Source: Actinopolyspora lacussalsi
GTDB lineage: Bacteria > Actinomycetota > Actinomycetes > Mycobacteriales > Pseudonocardiaceae
Direction of reading: 5' to 3'
NCBI GenBank assembly: GCA_030803735.1
Contig: JAURUC010000001.1
Span: forward strand, 1,001,501 to 1,065,500
DNA length: 64,000 nucleotides
In this document: positions 34,700-43,469 of the stretch, piece by piece
Position numbering within the stretch: position 1 is the stretch's first letter
Layout: the number at the start of each line of letters is the position of its first letter
Notes under the pieces: model-generated
What the model saw: only the letters and a program-made list of their open reading frames with translations
Databases searched by the model: none
Told to the model about the DNA's origin: nothing
Translations under genes and position numbers: made by a program

Positions 34700-35515
34700 A
34701 TGATGAACGGTGCACACGCCGCCACGGGTCTGTTGACCGGCACCACGGTGGCCAGCTTCGCCCAACCCACCCCACCGGGAATAGCCCTGGGTGCGCTGGC
34801 CGGGGCGGGGGCTGCCTTACTGCCCGATATCGACCACGACCAGTCCACCATCACCAAATCCGCCGGTCCTGTCACCCGAGGGGCGGCGGAGCTGTTGCAA
34901 ACGCTGGCCAGGTGGACCTATCGCCGTACCCGCTTACCCCACGACCCCAGGGCTTCCGGCAAGACCGGCGAGCATCGAGGGCTCATCCACACACCGGTTT
35001 TCGCGCTCCTGGTGGGGGCGGCGCTGGCCGGTGCCACCGTGGCGTCGAAATGGGTGGGCATCGTGGCGGTGTATGTGCTCACCAGTGCGGCACTGCGTTC
35101 GCTGCGTTGGTCGCTGCCCACTCGGGTGCGTGGCACGCTGCAGCTGCAGCGTCGTGCCGCACCGCCGCTGTACGCCCTGCTGGCTACCGGGCTGTTGGTG
35201 TATGTCCATGCCGTCGCCGACGCCGGTGTGTGGCTGGGTGCGATCGTGGCGCTGGGGATGATCGTGCACAGTGTCGGGGACGGGGCCACCAATTCGGGAA
35301 TCCCGTTCGTGTGGCCGTTCAAACGTGCCTGCGATCGGTGCCGCCGCGGCACCGGTTGTCCGGGCGCTAGGTGGGACCGGCAACACGTGCTTCCTGAATC
35401 GCTGCGGTTTCCCGCCGGCGCGGGCATCGAGAAGTTCGTCGAGACCGGATGTCTGGTGGTCGCGGCGTTCGTGGCCTGGCCCACCCTGACCACGCTGTTG
35501 ACGGCACCGGCCTGA
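34700..35515 (+). CDS. YdjM-like membrane-bound metal-dependent hydrolase
   Basis: A 271-residue integral membrane protein of the LexA-binding inner membrane hydrolase (YdjM) family. It starts MMNGAHAATGLLTG, with the conserved H in AHAATG, then LLPDIDHDQSTI with the family D-x-D-H metal motif, then GEHRGLIHTPVFALL (HRG-xxHS/T motif) and about five membrane helices. MIVHSVGDGATNSGIPFVWPF carries the late H-x-x-x-D motif. The family is predicted to bind a metal within the membrane; its substrate is not established. It stands alone between divergent and convergent neighbours. Confidence 0.85.
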   Translation: MMNGAHAATGLLTGTTVASFAQPTPPGIALGALAGAGAALLPDIDHDQSTITKSAGPVTRGAAELLQTLARWTYRRTRLPHDPRASGKTGEHRGLIHTPVFALLVGAALAGATVASKWVGIVAVYVLTSAALRSLRWSLPTRVRGTLQLQRRAAPPLYALLATGLLVYVHAVADAGVWLGAIVALGMIVHSVGDGATNSGIPFVWPFKRACDRCRRGTGCPGARWDRQHVLPESLRFPAGAGIEKFVETGCLVVAAFVAWPTLTTLLTAPA

Positions 35516-35551
35516 CGCGGGCCTCACGGGTGGTTCTCGAGCGCGGAAGAG

Positions 35552-36742
35552 TCAACGTAGTCGTCGCAGCACGACTCCGGAACCGATGATCAGCAGTAGC
35601 GTGGCCAGCACCCACTGTCGTTTAGTCTCCGTGTCGAGGGACCGCACGGGCCTACGCTGTGTCGGGACGGGTAGAGCGGTCGCGTTCGGTGGGCGGGACT
35701 GTGGGACGGAGGTGCTCGGCGGTCGAGAAGAGGGGGACGGTCGTGGTGTACTGCTCCGGCTCGGTGTGTTGGTGGGGGGCTGTGGGGTGCTCGTCCCTGG
35801 AGAGGTTCCGGTGGGTGGGGACGGTGTGGTGGTTGTTTCCGGTGGCGTCGACGGTGGCCGGGGCGGCGTGACGGACGGCGGGGGCGTGGGCGGTGGTGCG
35901 GTGGGAAGGCACCCTGCCGCGTCGTTGTGGTGCAACGGCTTGCTCCGTGCCAGTTCGACGGTCTCTGTGGGATCGGTACCGAGCCGGTAGAACCTGCTGT
36001 GGCCGGCCACGTTGTCGGCGACGACGTAGCGGCCCCCGTCGTCGGTGATGACGATTGCTCCGTACCGGGCGGGTGGGAGTGCCACCGGCTCGGTGGAGAC
36101 AACCGTTCCGTTGTCGGCGGCGAGTTCGAGCAGCACCGCTTCGTGCTGGTAGTTGGTCGTCACGGTGAGCAGTGTTCCGTCGGAGGTGACGGCGAGATCG
36201 CCGATCGGCAGTGGAACGAGCCACGGCGCCAACCACGTGACGTGGGTGACGGACAGGTATGTGGCGCTGTCGGGGTCGATGTCGACGGTGTAGAGCCGAT
36301 GCCGGGTGACGAGATGCCACTCGTGCCCGTCGACGGCCCCCGTCCGGATCTCGCCCGTCCACGGTGGTGGCACCCGCGGAGCGAGGTCGCGTAGCGGACC
36401 GAGATCGTGCGTCGTCCCCTGACGGTCGATGGTGATCACGCTCGTGTCCCGGAAAGGGAACGTACCGGTGCTGCTGAGCCCGTAGGCCTTACCCTGCGCG
36501 GCGGAATAGCCCAGTGCCTCGACGGGGCCGGGAGGTGGCGGCAGTGCCTCGGTCGTCATGCCGGGCAGCGTGACGCGCCGAAGTGTGGTGGCCGCTCCGG
36601 ACGTACTCGTGACGTGCAGCAGTGAGCACTCCGGTGCCGCGGCGCGCTCCTGTGCCACCACGACCGGGGGCGAGAGGCACAGCAGTGCCAGCGTGGTCAG
36701 CAGCGCGGATATCGCCCGCGGACTGCGGCGACGCACCCTCAT
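35552..36742 (-). CDS. Surface-anchored propeller-like protein with Pro/Thr stalk
   Basis: A 396-residue exported protein. The signal peptide covers ~1-30 (ISALLTTLALLCLSPPVVVAQE). Residues ~35-275 show repeated beta blades (PVEALGYSAAQGKAYGLSS, VDGHEWHLVTRHRLYTVDID, LPIGDLAVTSDGTLLTVTTN, YGAIVITDDGGRYVVADN) of the DUF6923/NHL-like type. A ~75-residue Pro/Thr/Ser stalk follows, then a C-terminal membrane helix (WVLATLLLIIGSGVV) with a basic tail. No LPXTG sorting motif is present, so it is membrane- rather than wall-anchored. The start overlaps the end of the DUF4239 gene by 4 bp (ATGA). Confidence 0.8.
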   Translation of the reverse strand: MRVRRRSPRAISALLTTLALLCLSPPVVVAQERAAAPECSLLHVTSTSGAATTLRRVTLPGMTTEALPPPPGPVEALGYSAAQGKAYGLSSTGTFPFRDTSVITIDRQGTTHDLGPLRDLAPRVPPPWTGEIRTGAVDGHEWHLVTRHRLYTVDIDPDSATYLSVTHVTWLAPWLVPLPIGDLAVTSDGTLLTVTTNYQHEAVLLELAADNGTVVSTEPVALPPARYGAIVITDDGGRYVVADNVAGHSRFYRLGTDPTETVELARSKPLHHNDAAGCLPTAPPPTPPPSVTPPRPPSTPPETTTTPSPPTGTSPGTSTPQPPTNTPSRSSTPRPSPSSRPPSTSVPQSRPPNATALPVPTQRRPVRSLDTETKRQWVLATLLLIIGSGVVLRRLR

Positions 36743-37509
36743 CGATCGGCACCGAGCCGTTCCAGCGCCCAGCGGAACGCCTCCGGATCGATCCGGGAAT
36801 CACCGGCGAACGGATTCTGCAGGTGATAGATCGCGAACACCAGCAGCGCGAGGGTGCCCGCCAGAGTGGACACGATCATGACGTGCGGCATCAACCGCGT
36901 TCCCCCGAACAGGTTCGGCAGCAGCACCACGAGCACGCTTCCCAGGATGAGAACGAACCAGACCACCGTGGACACGTCGCGGTTGAAGGCCATGTTCAGT
37001 CGGTCCTGTCGCTGCTCGTGGACCGTCCGGAGACGATCCAACGCCTCGGCCTTACGGCCCTCCTGCCACTCACCGCTGGCGGGAGCGTCGAGAACGGCCC
37101 CACGTATTCGCTCGAGCTGGTTCCAACCGTTGCCGGAGATGTCGTTGTCGCGCCGCATACCGGGCCATTCCTCTTCGATGACCGTGTTGGCGTAGGACTG
37201 GCTGAGAGTGCGGACGCGCTCGGCGGTGTCGCCCGGCAGCGCTTCGGCCGCCCAGGAAACGGCGACCAGGCTCTGTGCCTCCCGGTACGCCCCTTCCCGC
37301 GCCACGCCCACCGCGTCGAAAAGAGTCACCATGACGAAAGCCAACACTACGGCGTGCATGCCGCTGACGATGACGAACACCTGCCCGGCCGCGTCGTTGT
37401 TTCCGGGCCTGCCCTCGTCCAGTCCGAACCGGCGTACCGCGTATCCGATCAGCCCGGCCGAGACCGCCGCGGCGATGACCCACAGCAAACCGCTGATGTA
37501 GGTGTTCAT
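36739..37509 (-). CDS. DUF4239-family membrane protein
   Basis: A 256-residue protein with two N-terminal hydrophobic helices (LLWVIAAAVSAGLIGYAVRRFG and QVFVIVSGMHAVVLAFVMVTLFDA), a long soluble helical domain and two C-terminal helices (VVWFVLILGSVLVVLLPNLFG, VMIVSTLAGTLALLVFAIYHL). This layout, with the GREGAY-EAQSL segment after helix 2, defines DUF4239 (bestrophin-like). Function is unknown. It is flanked with no gap by the XRE gene and the propeller protein gene, so the three form one operon. Confidence 0.82.
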   Translation of the reverse strand: MNTYISGLLWVIAAAVSAGLIGYAVRRFGLDEGRPGNNDAAGQVFVIVSGMHAVVLAFVMVTLFDAVGVAREGAYREAQSLVAVSWAAEALPGDTAERVRTLSQSYANTVIEEEWPGMRRDNDISGNGWNQLERIRGAVLDAPASGEWQEGRKAEALDRLRTVHEQRQDRLNMAFNRDVSTVVWFVLILGSVLVVLLPNLFGGTRLMPHVMIVSTLAGTLALLVFAIYHLQNPFAGDSRIDPEAFRWALERLGADR

Positions 37510-37800
37510 TCACGTTCCCGTACGTTGGTCGTCGCGATGTGCTGTCGCGGCGCCGCGTCCGCTGAGCTCGTTGACCGGAACCGCCGCTGTTTCCGGAACG
37601 AGCAGTTCACCGATCTCGCAGTCGAGTGCGGCACAGATGATGTCCAGCTCGGACAGTTTCAGACTGACCGGTGTGCCGGACCACAGTCCCGACATCTTGC
37701 CCGCTGAGACGGTCAGCCCGTACTCGGCCAGTCTGTGCTGCAGCTCCCCCGCTTTCCAGATACCCCGATGCGCGGCCACCAGCCGCAGATTCCACTTCAA
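37510..37800 (-). CDS. Small XRE/Cro-type DNA-binding protein
   Basis: A 96-residue helix-turn-helix protein. Its sequence starts MKWNLRLVAAHRGIWKAGELQHRLAEYGLTVSAGKMSGLWSG, then SLKLSELDIICAALDCEIGELLVPE, the pattern of the short Cro/C1 regulators found beside integrated plasmids and phage remnants in actinomycetes. It is the first gene of the operon with DUF4239 and the propeller protein. An inverted repeat at 37889-37911, AATGTC - 11 bp - GACATT, lies 89 bp upstream and may be its operator. Confidence 0.8.
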   Translation of the reverse strand: MKWNLRLVAAHRGIWKAGELQHRLAEYGLTVSAGKMSGLWSGTPVSLKLSELDIICAALDCEIGELLVPETAAVPVNELSGRGAATAHRDDQRTGT

Positions 37801-38359
37801 CTGTCACTCCTTCGTCGGATCACGAAAGCATTCCCTGTTCACAGAACCGGAGGGAATCTCGGAAATCCCGAGAACCTCGCACCGGAGAAATGTCGAACAT
37901 CATCGGACATTAATAGCGACTGATCCCGCAGTTGGCAAGCGCTCCCCCGGAAGGCGCAACGATGTTTTCCTCCCTCGGACGGAGCATCACGAGGGCCGTC
38001 CGAACGGTCCATGTTGCGACGTTCGATGCCGCGAATCACAATCGATCTCCACACGAACCCGCACTCGGCGGATTGCCGACTACACTGTGTGCTGATCAAG
38101 CGGCTGATTCGGTGAAATACAGCTAACAACACAGGTAACGGAAAGGAGCCGAATCCTTCCACTTTCGAGTGACTTTAAGCTGCTCGCCTGTGCTGTTAAT
38201 CTCGTGATCGTCCGGCGTTGAAAAAAGTTTCCGTCTTCGACGGATCTACTTCCGGGCGTGCAGAAAATACAGGCAGGTCGGGACGGAAACTGGATCCGGA
38301 TCTTCGGTTTTTCTCACTACTGTTTCGAAGCTGTGTGCGACAAGATTGGTGGAATGGAC
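37801..38359. other. Intergenic region upstream of the encapsulin operon
   Basis: About 560 bp without a supported gene, between the divergent XRE gene and the first shell gene. It is less GC-rich than its surroundings. It contains an AATGTC/GACATT inverted repeat (37889-37911) and a short perfect hairpin, TCCGTC-TTC-GACGGA (38230-38244), preceded by six A. There is also an isolated GGAAAGGAG at ~38141 with no convincing frame behind it. The promoter(s) of the encapsulin operon must lie here, but I cannot assign -35/-10 boxes with confidence. Confidence 0.4.
37889..37911. promoter_or_regulatory. Inverted repeat, possible XRE operator
   Basis: AATGTC - 11 bp - GACATT, perfect six-base arms, upstream of the XRE gene start and between the two divergent operons. 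It could serve autoregulation or link the XRE protein to control of the encapsulin operon. Functional assignment is inference. Confidence 0.4.
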
Positions 38360-39763
38360 GTGACCACGGTGGATCCGACCGGAGCGGACACGTATTCGCG
38401 GCTGAGCCTGGGAACCGAGGCGGCTCGCAATTTGGCGACGACGACGAAGTCGGCGCCGCAGATGCAGGGCATCACCTCGCGGTGGTTGCTGCGGATGCTG
38501 CCCTGGACCCAGGCCAACGGTGGTGTCTACCGCGTCAACCGGCGGTTGACGTATCAGCTGGGGGATGGGCGGTTGACGTTTACCAACACGGGGGCGCAGG
38601 TGCGGGTGATTCCGCAGGAGTTGCGGGAGTTGCCGTTGCTGCGCGGGTTCGACGACGAGTCGACCCTGTCGGCTCTGGCCGACCGGTTCGTTCAGGAGGA
38701 GTACCAGCCGGGAGACCTGATCACCCAGCGAGGCGGCGCCGCGGACCGGGTGGTGTTGTTGGCGCACGGTAAGGCCAACAAGATCGGCCCCGGTGAGTAC
38801 GGCGACGACAGCGTTCTCGACGTGCTCGCCGACGGCGAGCACGTAGGTGCGCACGTGCTCGCCGACGGGGAGACGAACTGGGAGCACACCGTCAAGGCCA
38901 TCACTCCCTGCACCGTGCTGAGTCTGCCGCACCACACGGTTTGGGAAATGCCCGCTGCTGACGAACTGCGTTCCCACATCACCGCCGCCGCGCAGAGCCC
39001 ACAGCGCCCGAGCAACGCGCACGGTGAGGCGTCGATTGATGTGGCGTCGGGTCATTGGGGTGAGTCGTTGTTGGCGGGGACGTATGTGGATTATGAGGTG
39101 GCGCCGCGGGAGTATGAGTTGAGTGTGGCGCAGACGGTGTTGCGGGTGCACAGTCGGGTGGCTGATTTGTATAACCAGCCGATGAATCAGACTGAGCAGC
39201 AGTTGCGGTTGACGATTGAGGCGTTGCGGGAGCGTCAGGAGGAGGAGCTGGTCAATAATCGTGAGTTCGGGTTGTTGCACAATGCGGATTTGTCGCAGCG
39301 GATTCACACGCGGACCGGCCCACCGACCCCCGACGACCTCGACGAACTGTTGGCGTTGGTGTGGAAGGACTCGGAATTCTTCCTGGCGCACCCGCGTGCC
39401 ATCGCCGCGTTCGGCAGGGAATGCAACCGACAGGGAGTCTATCCCCAAAGCATCGACATCAACGGCAACAAAGTTCCCTCCTGGCGCGGTGTCCCCATTT
39501 TCCCGTGCAACAAACTGCACGTCAGCGACACCCGCACGAGCTCGATACTGCTGATGCGCACCGGCGAGCAGAACCAGGGCGTCGTCGGGCTGCACCAGAC
39601 CGGCATACCCGACGAGTATCAGCCCGGACTGTCCGTGCGATTCATGGGTATCGACGACAAGGCCATCATCTCCTACCTCGTCAGCGCCTACTACTCCGCG
39701 GCCGTGCTGGTCCCCGACGCACTCGGCGTCCTCGAACACGTCGAGATCGGGCGTCAGGGCTGA
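38360..39763 (+). CDS. Family 2B encapsulin shell protein 1
   Basis: A 467-residue HK97-fold shell protein of the Family 2B encapsulins. The N-terminal arm carries [22 protein letters not shown]. Residues ~95-195 form the inserted cyclic-nucleotide-binding-like domain ([48 protein letters not shown], later VLADGEHVG). The HK97 P- and A-domains follow ([37 protein letters not shown], ending [32 protein letters not shown]). The GTG at 38360 aligns residue-for-residue with the start of shell 2 and has GGTGGA upstream; an ATG at 38354 is equally readable. The cargo gene starts 4 bp after the stop. Long tracts are identical in DNA to shell 2. Confidence 0.9.
   Translation: MTTVDPTGADTYSRLSLGTEAARNLATTTKSAPQMQGITSRWLLRMLPWTQANGGVYRVNRRLTYQLGDGRLTFTNTGAQVRVIPQELRELPLLRGFDDESTLSALADRFVQEEYQPGDLITQRGGAADRVVLLAHGKANKIGPGEYGDDSVLDVLADGEHVGAHVLADGETNWEHTVKAITPCTVLSLPHHTVWEMPAADELRSHITAAAQSPQRPSNAHGEASIDVASGHWGESLLAGTYVDYEVAPREYELSVAQTVLRVHSRVADLYNQPMNQTEQQLRLTIEALRERQEEELVNNREFGLLHNADLSQRIHTRTGPPTPDDLDELLALVWKDSEFFLAHPRAIAAFGRECNRQGVYPQSIDINGNKVPSWRGVPIFPCNKLHVSDTRTSSILLMRTGEQNQGVVGLHQTGIPDEYQPGLSVRFMGIDDKAIISYLVSAYYSAAVLVPDALGVLEHVEIGRQG
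39020..39348 (+). repeat. 329-bp perfect direct repeat, copy 1 (shell 1)
   Basis: Identical base for base to 42672-43000. It encodes the start of the HK97 domain of both shell proteins. Codons here often end in T or G (ggt, gat, ttg, gtg), unlike the C-ending codons on both sides. This suggests a recent conversion tract. Further identical tracts in shell 1 are 38441-38506, 38527-38668 and 39655-39750. Confidence 0.95.
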
Positions 39764-39767
39764 TCGT

Positions 39768-41912
39768 ATGCGCCCCTTCGAACTTCCGGATTTCTACACG
39801 CCCCACCCCGCCCGGCTGAATCCGCACGTCGACTCCGCCAGGACACACACCACACGGTGGGCCCGGGAAACCGAACTGCTCCACCAACCCCGAATCGGCC
39901 CCTCGACCACGACGATTCCCGACGAAACCGAATTCGACGACCACGACTACGCCCTGTTGTCCGGCTATGCCCACCCGGACGTCTCGGCATCGACACTGAA
40001 CCTGCTCGCCGACTGGTACGCGTGGATGTTCGTCCTCGACGATCAGCTGCTGCCCCACGACGAGCACACCAATCCCTCCGTGGAAGCACGACGACACGTA
40101 CAGCGGCTCCTCGGATTCCTGCGAACCCACGCAGCGCCCGCTCCGGAGCCGAACACACCACTCGAACGCGGGTTGGCCGAGTTGTGGCAGCGTACCGCCG
40201 CGACGGCCCCGCCCCGGCTGCTGCGACGCCTGGCCGCCGACACCCGCCTCCTGCTGACAGCACGAGTACGACAACCGTCCCGCACAGTCGCACCCGCCCC
40301 CAACCCCGTGGACCATCTCCGCGACAGCCGCCACTCCAGCGGCGCCCGCTGGGTGGCCACACTGGTCGAGTACACCCTCGGCAGCTCCCTACCACCGGAC
40401 GTGGCCCGCAGCAGGCCGGTACGACTGCTGCGGGAGTGCTTCGCCGACGCGCTACGACTGTGCAACGACCTCTTCTCCTACCAACGCGAAACCCGGCAGG
40501 AACGAAAACGTGACAACGCGGTATTGAGTATCGAACGTTTCCTGGAATGTTCACCCCAGCGAGCCGCTGATATCGCCAACGCGGTGCTCACCCGACGGAT
40601 ACATCTGTTCGAAACCACGCTGCACCGCGGTCTGCCCGCCCTGCTCACCGAACACGCACTACCCGAACAGCAGCGCACAACCGTGTTGGCCTATGCCAAC
40701 GGGCTGCGTGACTGGTTGGCCGGCGCGCACGAGTGGCACTCGATGTCCACTCGCTACATGAACACCGGACCGATCCACACCACTCGGATACGGCAACCCG
40801 CCGGCGTCGGTTTCGCAACCGCTGTCCATGACACTCACCCGGTGGACAACACCGGCCCAGCGGTGACACCAGGCGAGACCCGACGGCGGTGGGAACTTCC
40901 CTCGTGGAGCGCCCGAAGCCACGACACGAACCGGACCACCACGAATCCGCTGCTGACACGGTTGCGGTCCCGCACCTCGATCTGGGCCCAACGACACGGG
41001 ATCCCCGAGAACGCACTATCGAGCACGACACACACCAACGATTACGCCCTGCTCGCGGCTAGAGTGCTACCCGACGGAGGAGAGACCGAGCTGGCCCTGC
41101 TCGCCGACTGGAGTCTGTGGGCACGGTTCGTCAACGACGGTGCTCACCGACAGCAGCATCGGCCTTGGCCACGACTGGCCGAATTCCTGCCCCCCGATCC
41201 CGGCGACATGCCCACCACCACCGAACCGGTCGAACAGGCACTGGCCGAACTGTGGACCCGCACCACCACGATCATCCCGACACGGGCGCAGCGTCGTTTC
41301 CGACAACGCATCCGGAAATTCCTGCATCACACGGCGGACGAGCCGTTCGAGCCCGTCGGAAGCGAGCCCGCCGATCTCCTCGCCCCGCTGGAAACGCCAC
41401 ACCGAACCGCCCGATCCCACCTCCGGCTGGCTCTGACCGAACTGCGGTTGGGCCCGGACATACCACCAGGAGTGCTACGCAGCCCCGCGATGCGTTCACT
41501 GCGGCAGGTCTTCGCCGAGATCACGGCACTGCACGAGGACCTCGTCATCGCACACCACCGCGGCCGGTGTGAAGCCCCGGTGGCAGCGATACCGACACCG
41601 AGACGAGCGCACGACGAACGAAGACACCACGTGGTGAGCGTACTGACCGATCTGCTTCGCACACGGCAGCGACGATTCGAATCCCTGCTGAACCGAGACG
41701 TATCCGAGGTCCGTGCCGAGTACCGGCTCTCCCCCACTGCCGACAGGCAACTCGACAACTACCTCGACGGTCTCGACCACTGGATCACCGGTGAGTTGAG
41801 TTGGCTGCTGGAAAACGAGCGACACAACCTCAACCCCGCACCCGCGACCCAGTCGTCCCGGCATCGGCCGCCCAGCACCGACCATCCCACCGTGGATGCC
41901 TTCCCGGCATAA
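39768..41912 (+). CDS. Encapsulin cargo: tandem terpene synthase with degenerate C-terminal domain
   Basis: A 714-residue protein related to geosmin synthase, which has two class I terpene-synthase domains. N-domain: FELPDFYTPHPARLNPHVDSAR start, acidic motif DDQLLPHDE (residues 91-99), NSE triad in NDLFSYQRE (N233, S237, E241) and the closing WHSMSTRY (323-330). All are compatible with Mg-dependent cyclisation. C-domain (~390-690): the acidic motif has become FVNDGAHRQQ (454-463), and the NSE position reads EDLVIAHHR (E590, I594, R598). No metal site survives. A ~55-residue Pro/Thr-rich linker and a disordered tail could carry cargo-loading signals. It lies 4 bp after shell 1. The product is probably a sesqui- or other terpenoid; the C-domain may be structural or a docking module (inference). 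Confidence 0.88.
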   Translation: MRPFELPDFYTPHPARLNPHVDSARTHTTRWARETELLHQPRIGPSTTTIPDETEFDDHDYALLSGYAHPDVSASTLNLLADWYAWMFVLDDQLLPHDEHTNPSVEARRHVQRLLGFLRTHAAPAPEPNTPLERGLAELWQRTAATAPPRLLRRLAADTRLLLTARVRQPSRTVAPAPNPVDHLRDSRHSSGARWVATLVEYTLGSSLPPDVARSRPVRLLRECFADALRLCNDLFSYQRETRQERKRDNAVLSIERFLECSPQRAADIANAVLTRRIHLFETTLHRGLPALLTEHALPEQQRTTVLAYANGLRDWLAGAHEWHSMSTRYMNTGPIHTTRIRQPAGVGFATAVHDTHPVDNTGPAVTPGETRRRWELPSWSARSHDTNRTTTNPLLTRLRSRTSIWAQRHGIPENALSSTTHTNDYALLAARVLPDGGETELALLADWSLWARFVNDGAHRQQHRPWPRLAEFLPPDPGDMPTTTEPVEQALAELWTRTTTIIPTRAQRRFRQRIRKFLHHTADEPFEPVGSEPADLLAPLETPHRTARSHLRLALTELRLGPDIPPGVLRSPAMRSLRQVFAEITALHEDLVIAHHRGRCEAPVAAIPTPRRAHDERRHHVVSVLTDLLRTRQRRFESLLNRDVSEVRAEYRLSPTADRQLDNYLDGLDHWITGELSWLLENERHNLNPAPATQSSRHRPPSTDHPTVDAFPA

Positions 41913-41927
41913 CCATCACTGCCGCAC

Positions 41928-41957
41928 CGGCCGCGTGCGCACCCTCGTACGCGGCCG
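41928..41957 (+). promoter_or_regulatory. Stem-loop between cargo and second shell gene
   Basis: A perfect 9-bp stem, CGGCCGCGT and ACGCGGCCG, with a 12-nt loop, in the 96-bp gap between the terpene synthase stop and shell 2. No T run follows. It may attenuate transcription or protect the mRNA end, setting the ratio between upstream and downstream products (inference). Confidence 0.55.
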
Positions 41958-42008
41958 CGCACCACAACGCACGTCTTTCGCATTCGAGCAGATTGGTAAC
42001 CGCGCATC

Positions 42009-43406
42009 GTGACTGTTTCCGACCCGGACACCGTCGTTTCCCCCGAACACTCCAGTCTCACCGCCGAAGCCGCTCGCAAACTGTCGACCACGACGAAGTC
42101 GGCGCCGCAGATGCAGGGCATCACCTCGCGGTGGTTGCTGCGGATGCTGCCCTGGGTACAAGTGGAAGCAGGCACCTACCGCGTCAACCGGCGGTTGACG
42201 TATCAGCTGGGGGATGGGCGGTTGACGTTTACCAACACGGGGGCGCAGGTGCGGGTGATTCCGCAGGAGTTGCGGGAGTTGCCGTTGCTGCGCGGGTTCG
42301 ACGACGAGTCGACCCTGGCCGTGTTGGCCGACCGGTTCACGCAGCACCACTACGACCCCGGCCAACTGATCACCGAACAGGGTGAGGCCGCGGACCGGGT
42401 GGTGTTGTTGGCGCACGGTAAGGCCAACAAGATCGGTCCCGGTGAGTACGGCGACGACAGCGTTCTCGACGTGCTCGCCGACGGCGAGTACGTCGGACAA
42501 CGAATCCTGGTCGACGACGAAGTCAGCTGGCCCCACACCATCAAGGCCATCACCCCCTGCACCGTGCTCACCCTGTCCCGACAGGACGCGCGTGAGGTGA
42601 CCGAACGCTTCGAGAACCTGTCCCGGTACCTACGACAGGCCGAGTCCCAGCCGATCCCACCCCACAACAAACACGGTGAGGCGTCGATTGATGTGGCGTC
42701 GGGTCATTGGGGTGAGTCGTTGTTGGCGGGGACGTATGTGGATTATGAGGTGGCGCCGCGGGAGTATGAGTTGAGTGTGGCGCAGACGGTGTTGCGGGTG
42801 CACAGTCGGGTGGCTGATTTGTATAACCAGCCGATGAATCAGACTGAGCAGCAGTTGCGGTTGACGATTGAGGCGTTGCGGGAGCGTCAGGAGGAGGAGC
42901 TGGTCAATAATCGTGAGTTCGGGTTGTTGCACAATGCGGATTTGTCGCAGCGGATTCACACGCGGACCGGCCCACCGACCCCCGACGACCTCGACGAACT
43001 ACTCTCCCGCCGCCGCAAATCGGAATTCTTCCTGGCGCACCCGCGCACCATCGCCGCGTTCGGCAGGGAATGCAACCGACAGGGGGTCTATCCAGCGACC
43101 ACACAACGTGACGGTGTCACCCTGCTTTCCTGGCGCGACGTTCCGCTGCTGCCCTGCGACAAGATCCCGATCAGCGACACCGCGACCAGCTCCGTGCTGG
43201 TGATGCGCACCGGTGAGGACAGTCAGGGCGTCGTCGGGCTGCACCAGACCGGCATACCCCACGAATGCGCCCCCAGCCTCAACGCGCGCTTCATGGGTAT
43301 CGAGGACAAGGCCATCATCTCCTACCTCGTCAGCGCCTACTACTCCGCGGCCGTGCTGGTCCCCGACGCACTCGGCGTCCTCGAACACGTCGAGATCGGA
43401 CGCTGA
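42009..43406 (+). CDS. Family 2B encapsulin shell protein 2
   Basis: A 465-residue paralogue of shell 1 with the same layout: N-arm ([20 protein letters not shown]), inserted cNMP-binding-like domain (~95-195, [42 protein letters not shown]) and HK97 domain. It differs from shell 1 mainly in the first 26 residues, in parts of the cNMP-like domain ([19 protein letters not shown]) and in the loop around [11 protein letters not shown] (shell 1: [12 protein letters not shown]). These differences should fall on subunit contacts or pores. The start is GTG with no ATG alternative. Two co-encoded shells suggest a mixed or alternative capsid. Prenyl synthase follows after 63 bp. Confidence 0.9.
   Translation: MTVSDPDTVVSPEHSSLTAEAARKLSTTTKSAPQMQGITSRWLLRMLPWVQVEAGTYRVNRRLTYQLGDGRLTFTNTGAQVRVIPQELRELPLLRGFDDESTLAVLADRFTQHHYDPGQLITEQGEAADRVVLLAHGKANKIGPGEYGDDSVLDVLADGEYVGQRILVDDEVSWPHTIKAITPCTVLTLSRQDAREVTERFENLSRYLRQAESQPIPPHNKHGEASIDVASGHWGESLLAGTYVDYEVAPREYELSVAQTVLRVHSRVADLYNQPMNQTEQQLRLTIEALRERQEEELVNNREFGLLHNADLSQRIHTRTGPPTPDDLDELLSRRRKSEFFLAHPRTIAAFGRECNRQGVYPATTQRDGVTLLSWRDVPLLPCDKIPISDTATSSVLVMRTGEDSQGVVGLHQTGIPHECAPSLNARFMGIEDKAIISYLVSAYYSAAVLVPDALGVLEHVEIGR
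42672..43000 (+). repeat. 329-bp perfect direct repeat, copy 2 (shell 2)
   Basis: The second copy of the identical tract described for shell 1, 3652 bp downstream in direct orientation. Recombination between the copies would delete the cargo gene and leave one hybrid shell gene. Confidence 0.95.
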
Positions 43407-43469
43407 ACCCTTCGGCTCGACCTCAACCACTCGTTTCGCCACCGGCCCGCGAGCCCCTCCTCGCAAGGG

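Noticed and set aside
35552..35700. LPXTG-type sorting signal on the propeller surface protein
   Set aside because: The C-terminus has a membrane helix and basic tail but no LPXTG-like motif before it.
37931..37950. LacI-like GCAAGCGCTCCCCC sequence upstream of the encapsulin operon
   Set aside because: It matches the CebR box only around the central GCGCTCCC; the left arm is poor and no sugar gene is adjacent.
38230..38244. Short hairpin TCCGTC-TTC-GACGGA as a riboswitch or terminator
   Set aside because: A six-bp stem alone is not enough; no conserved riboswitch sequence is visible.
38246..39739. 497-codon minus-strand frame across shell 1 (and similar frames across shell 2 and the terpene synthase)
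   Set aside because: Antisense of strongly supported genes; the composition is a reflection of the sense codons.
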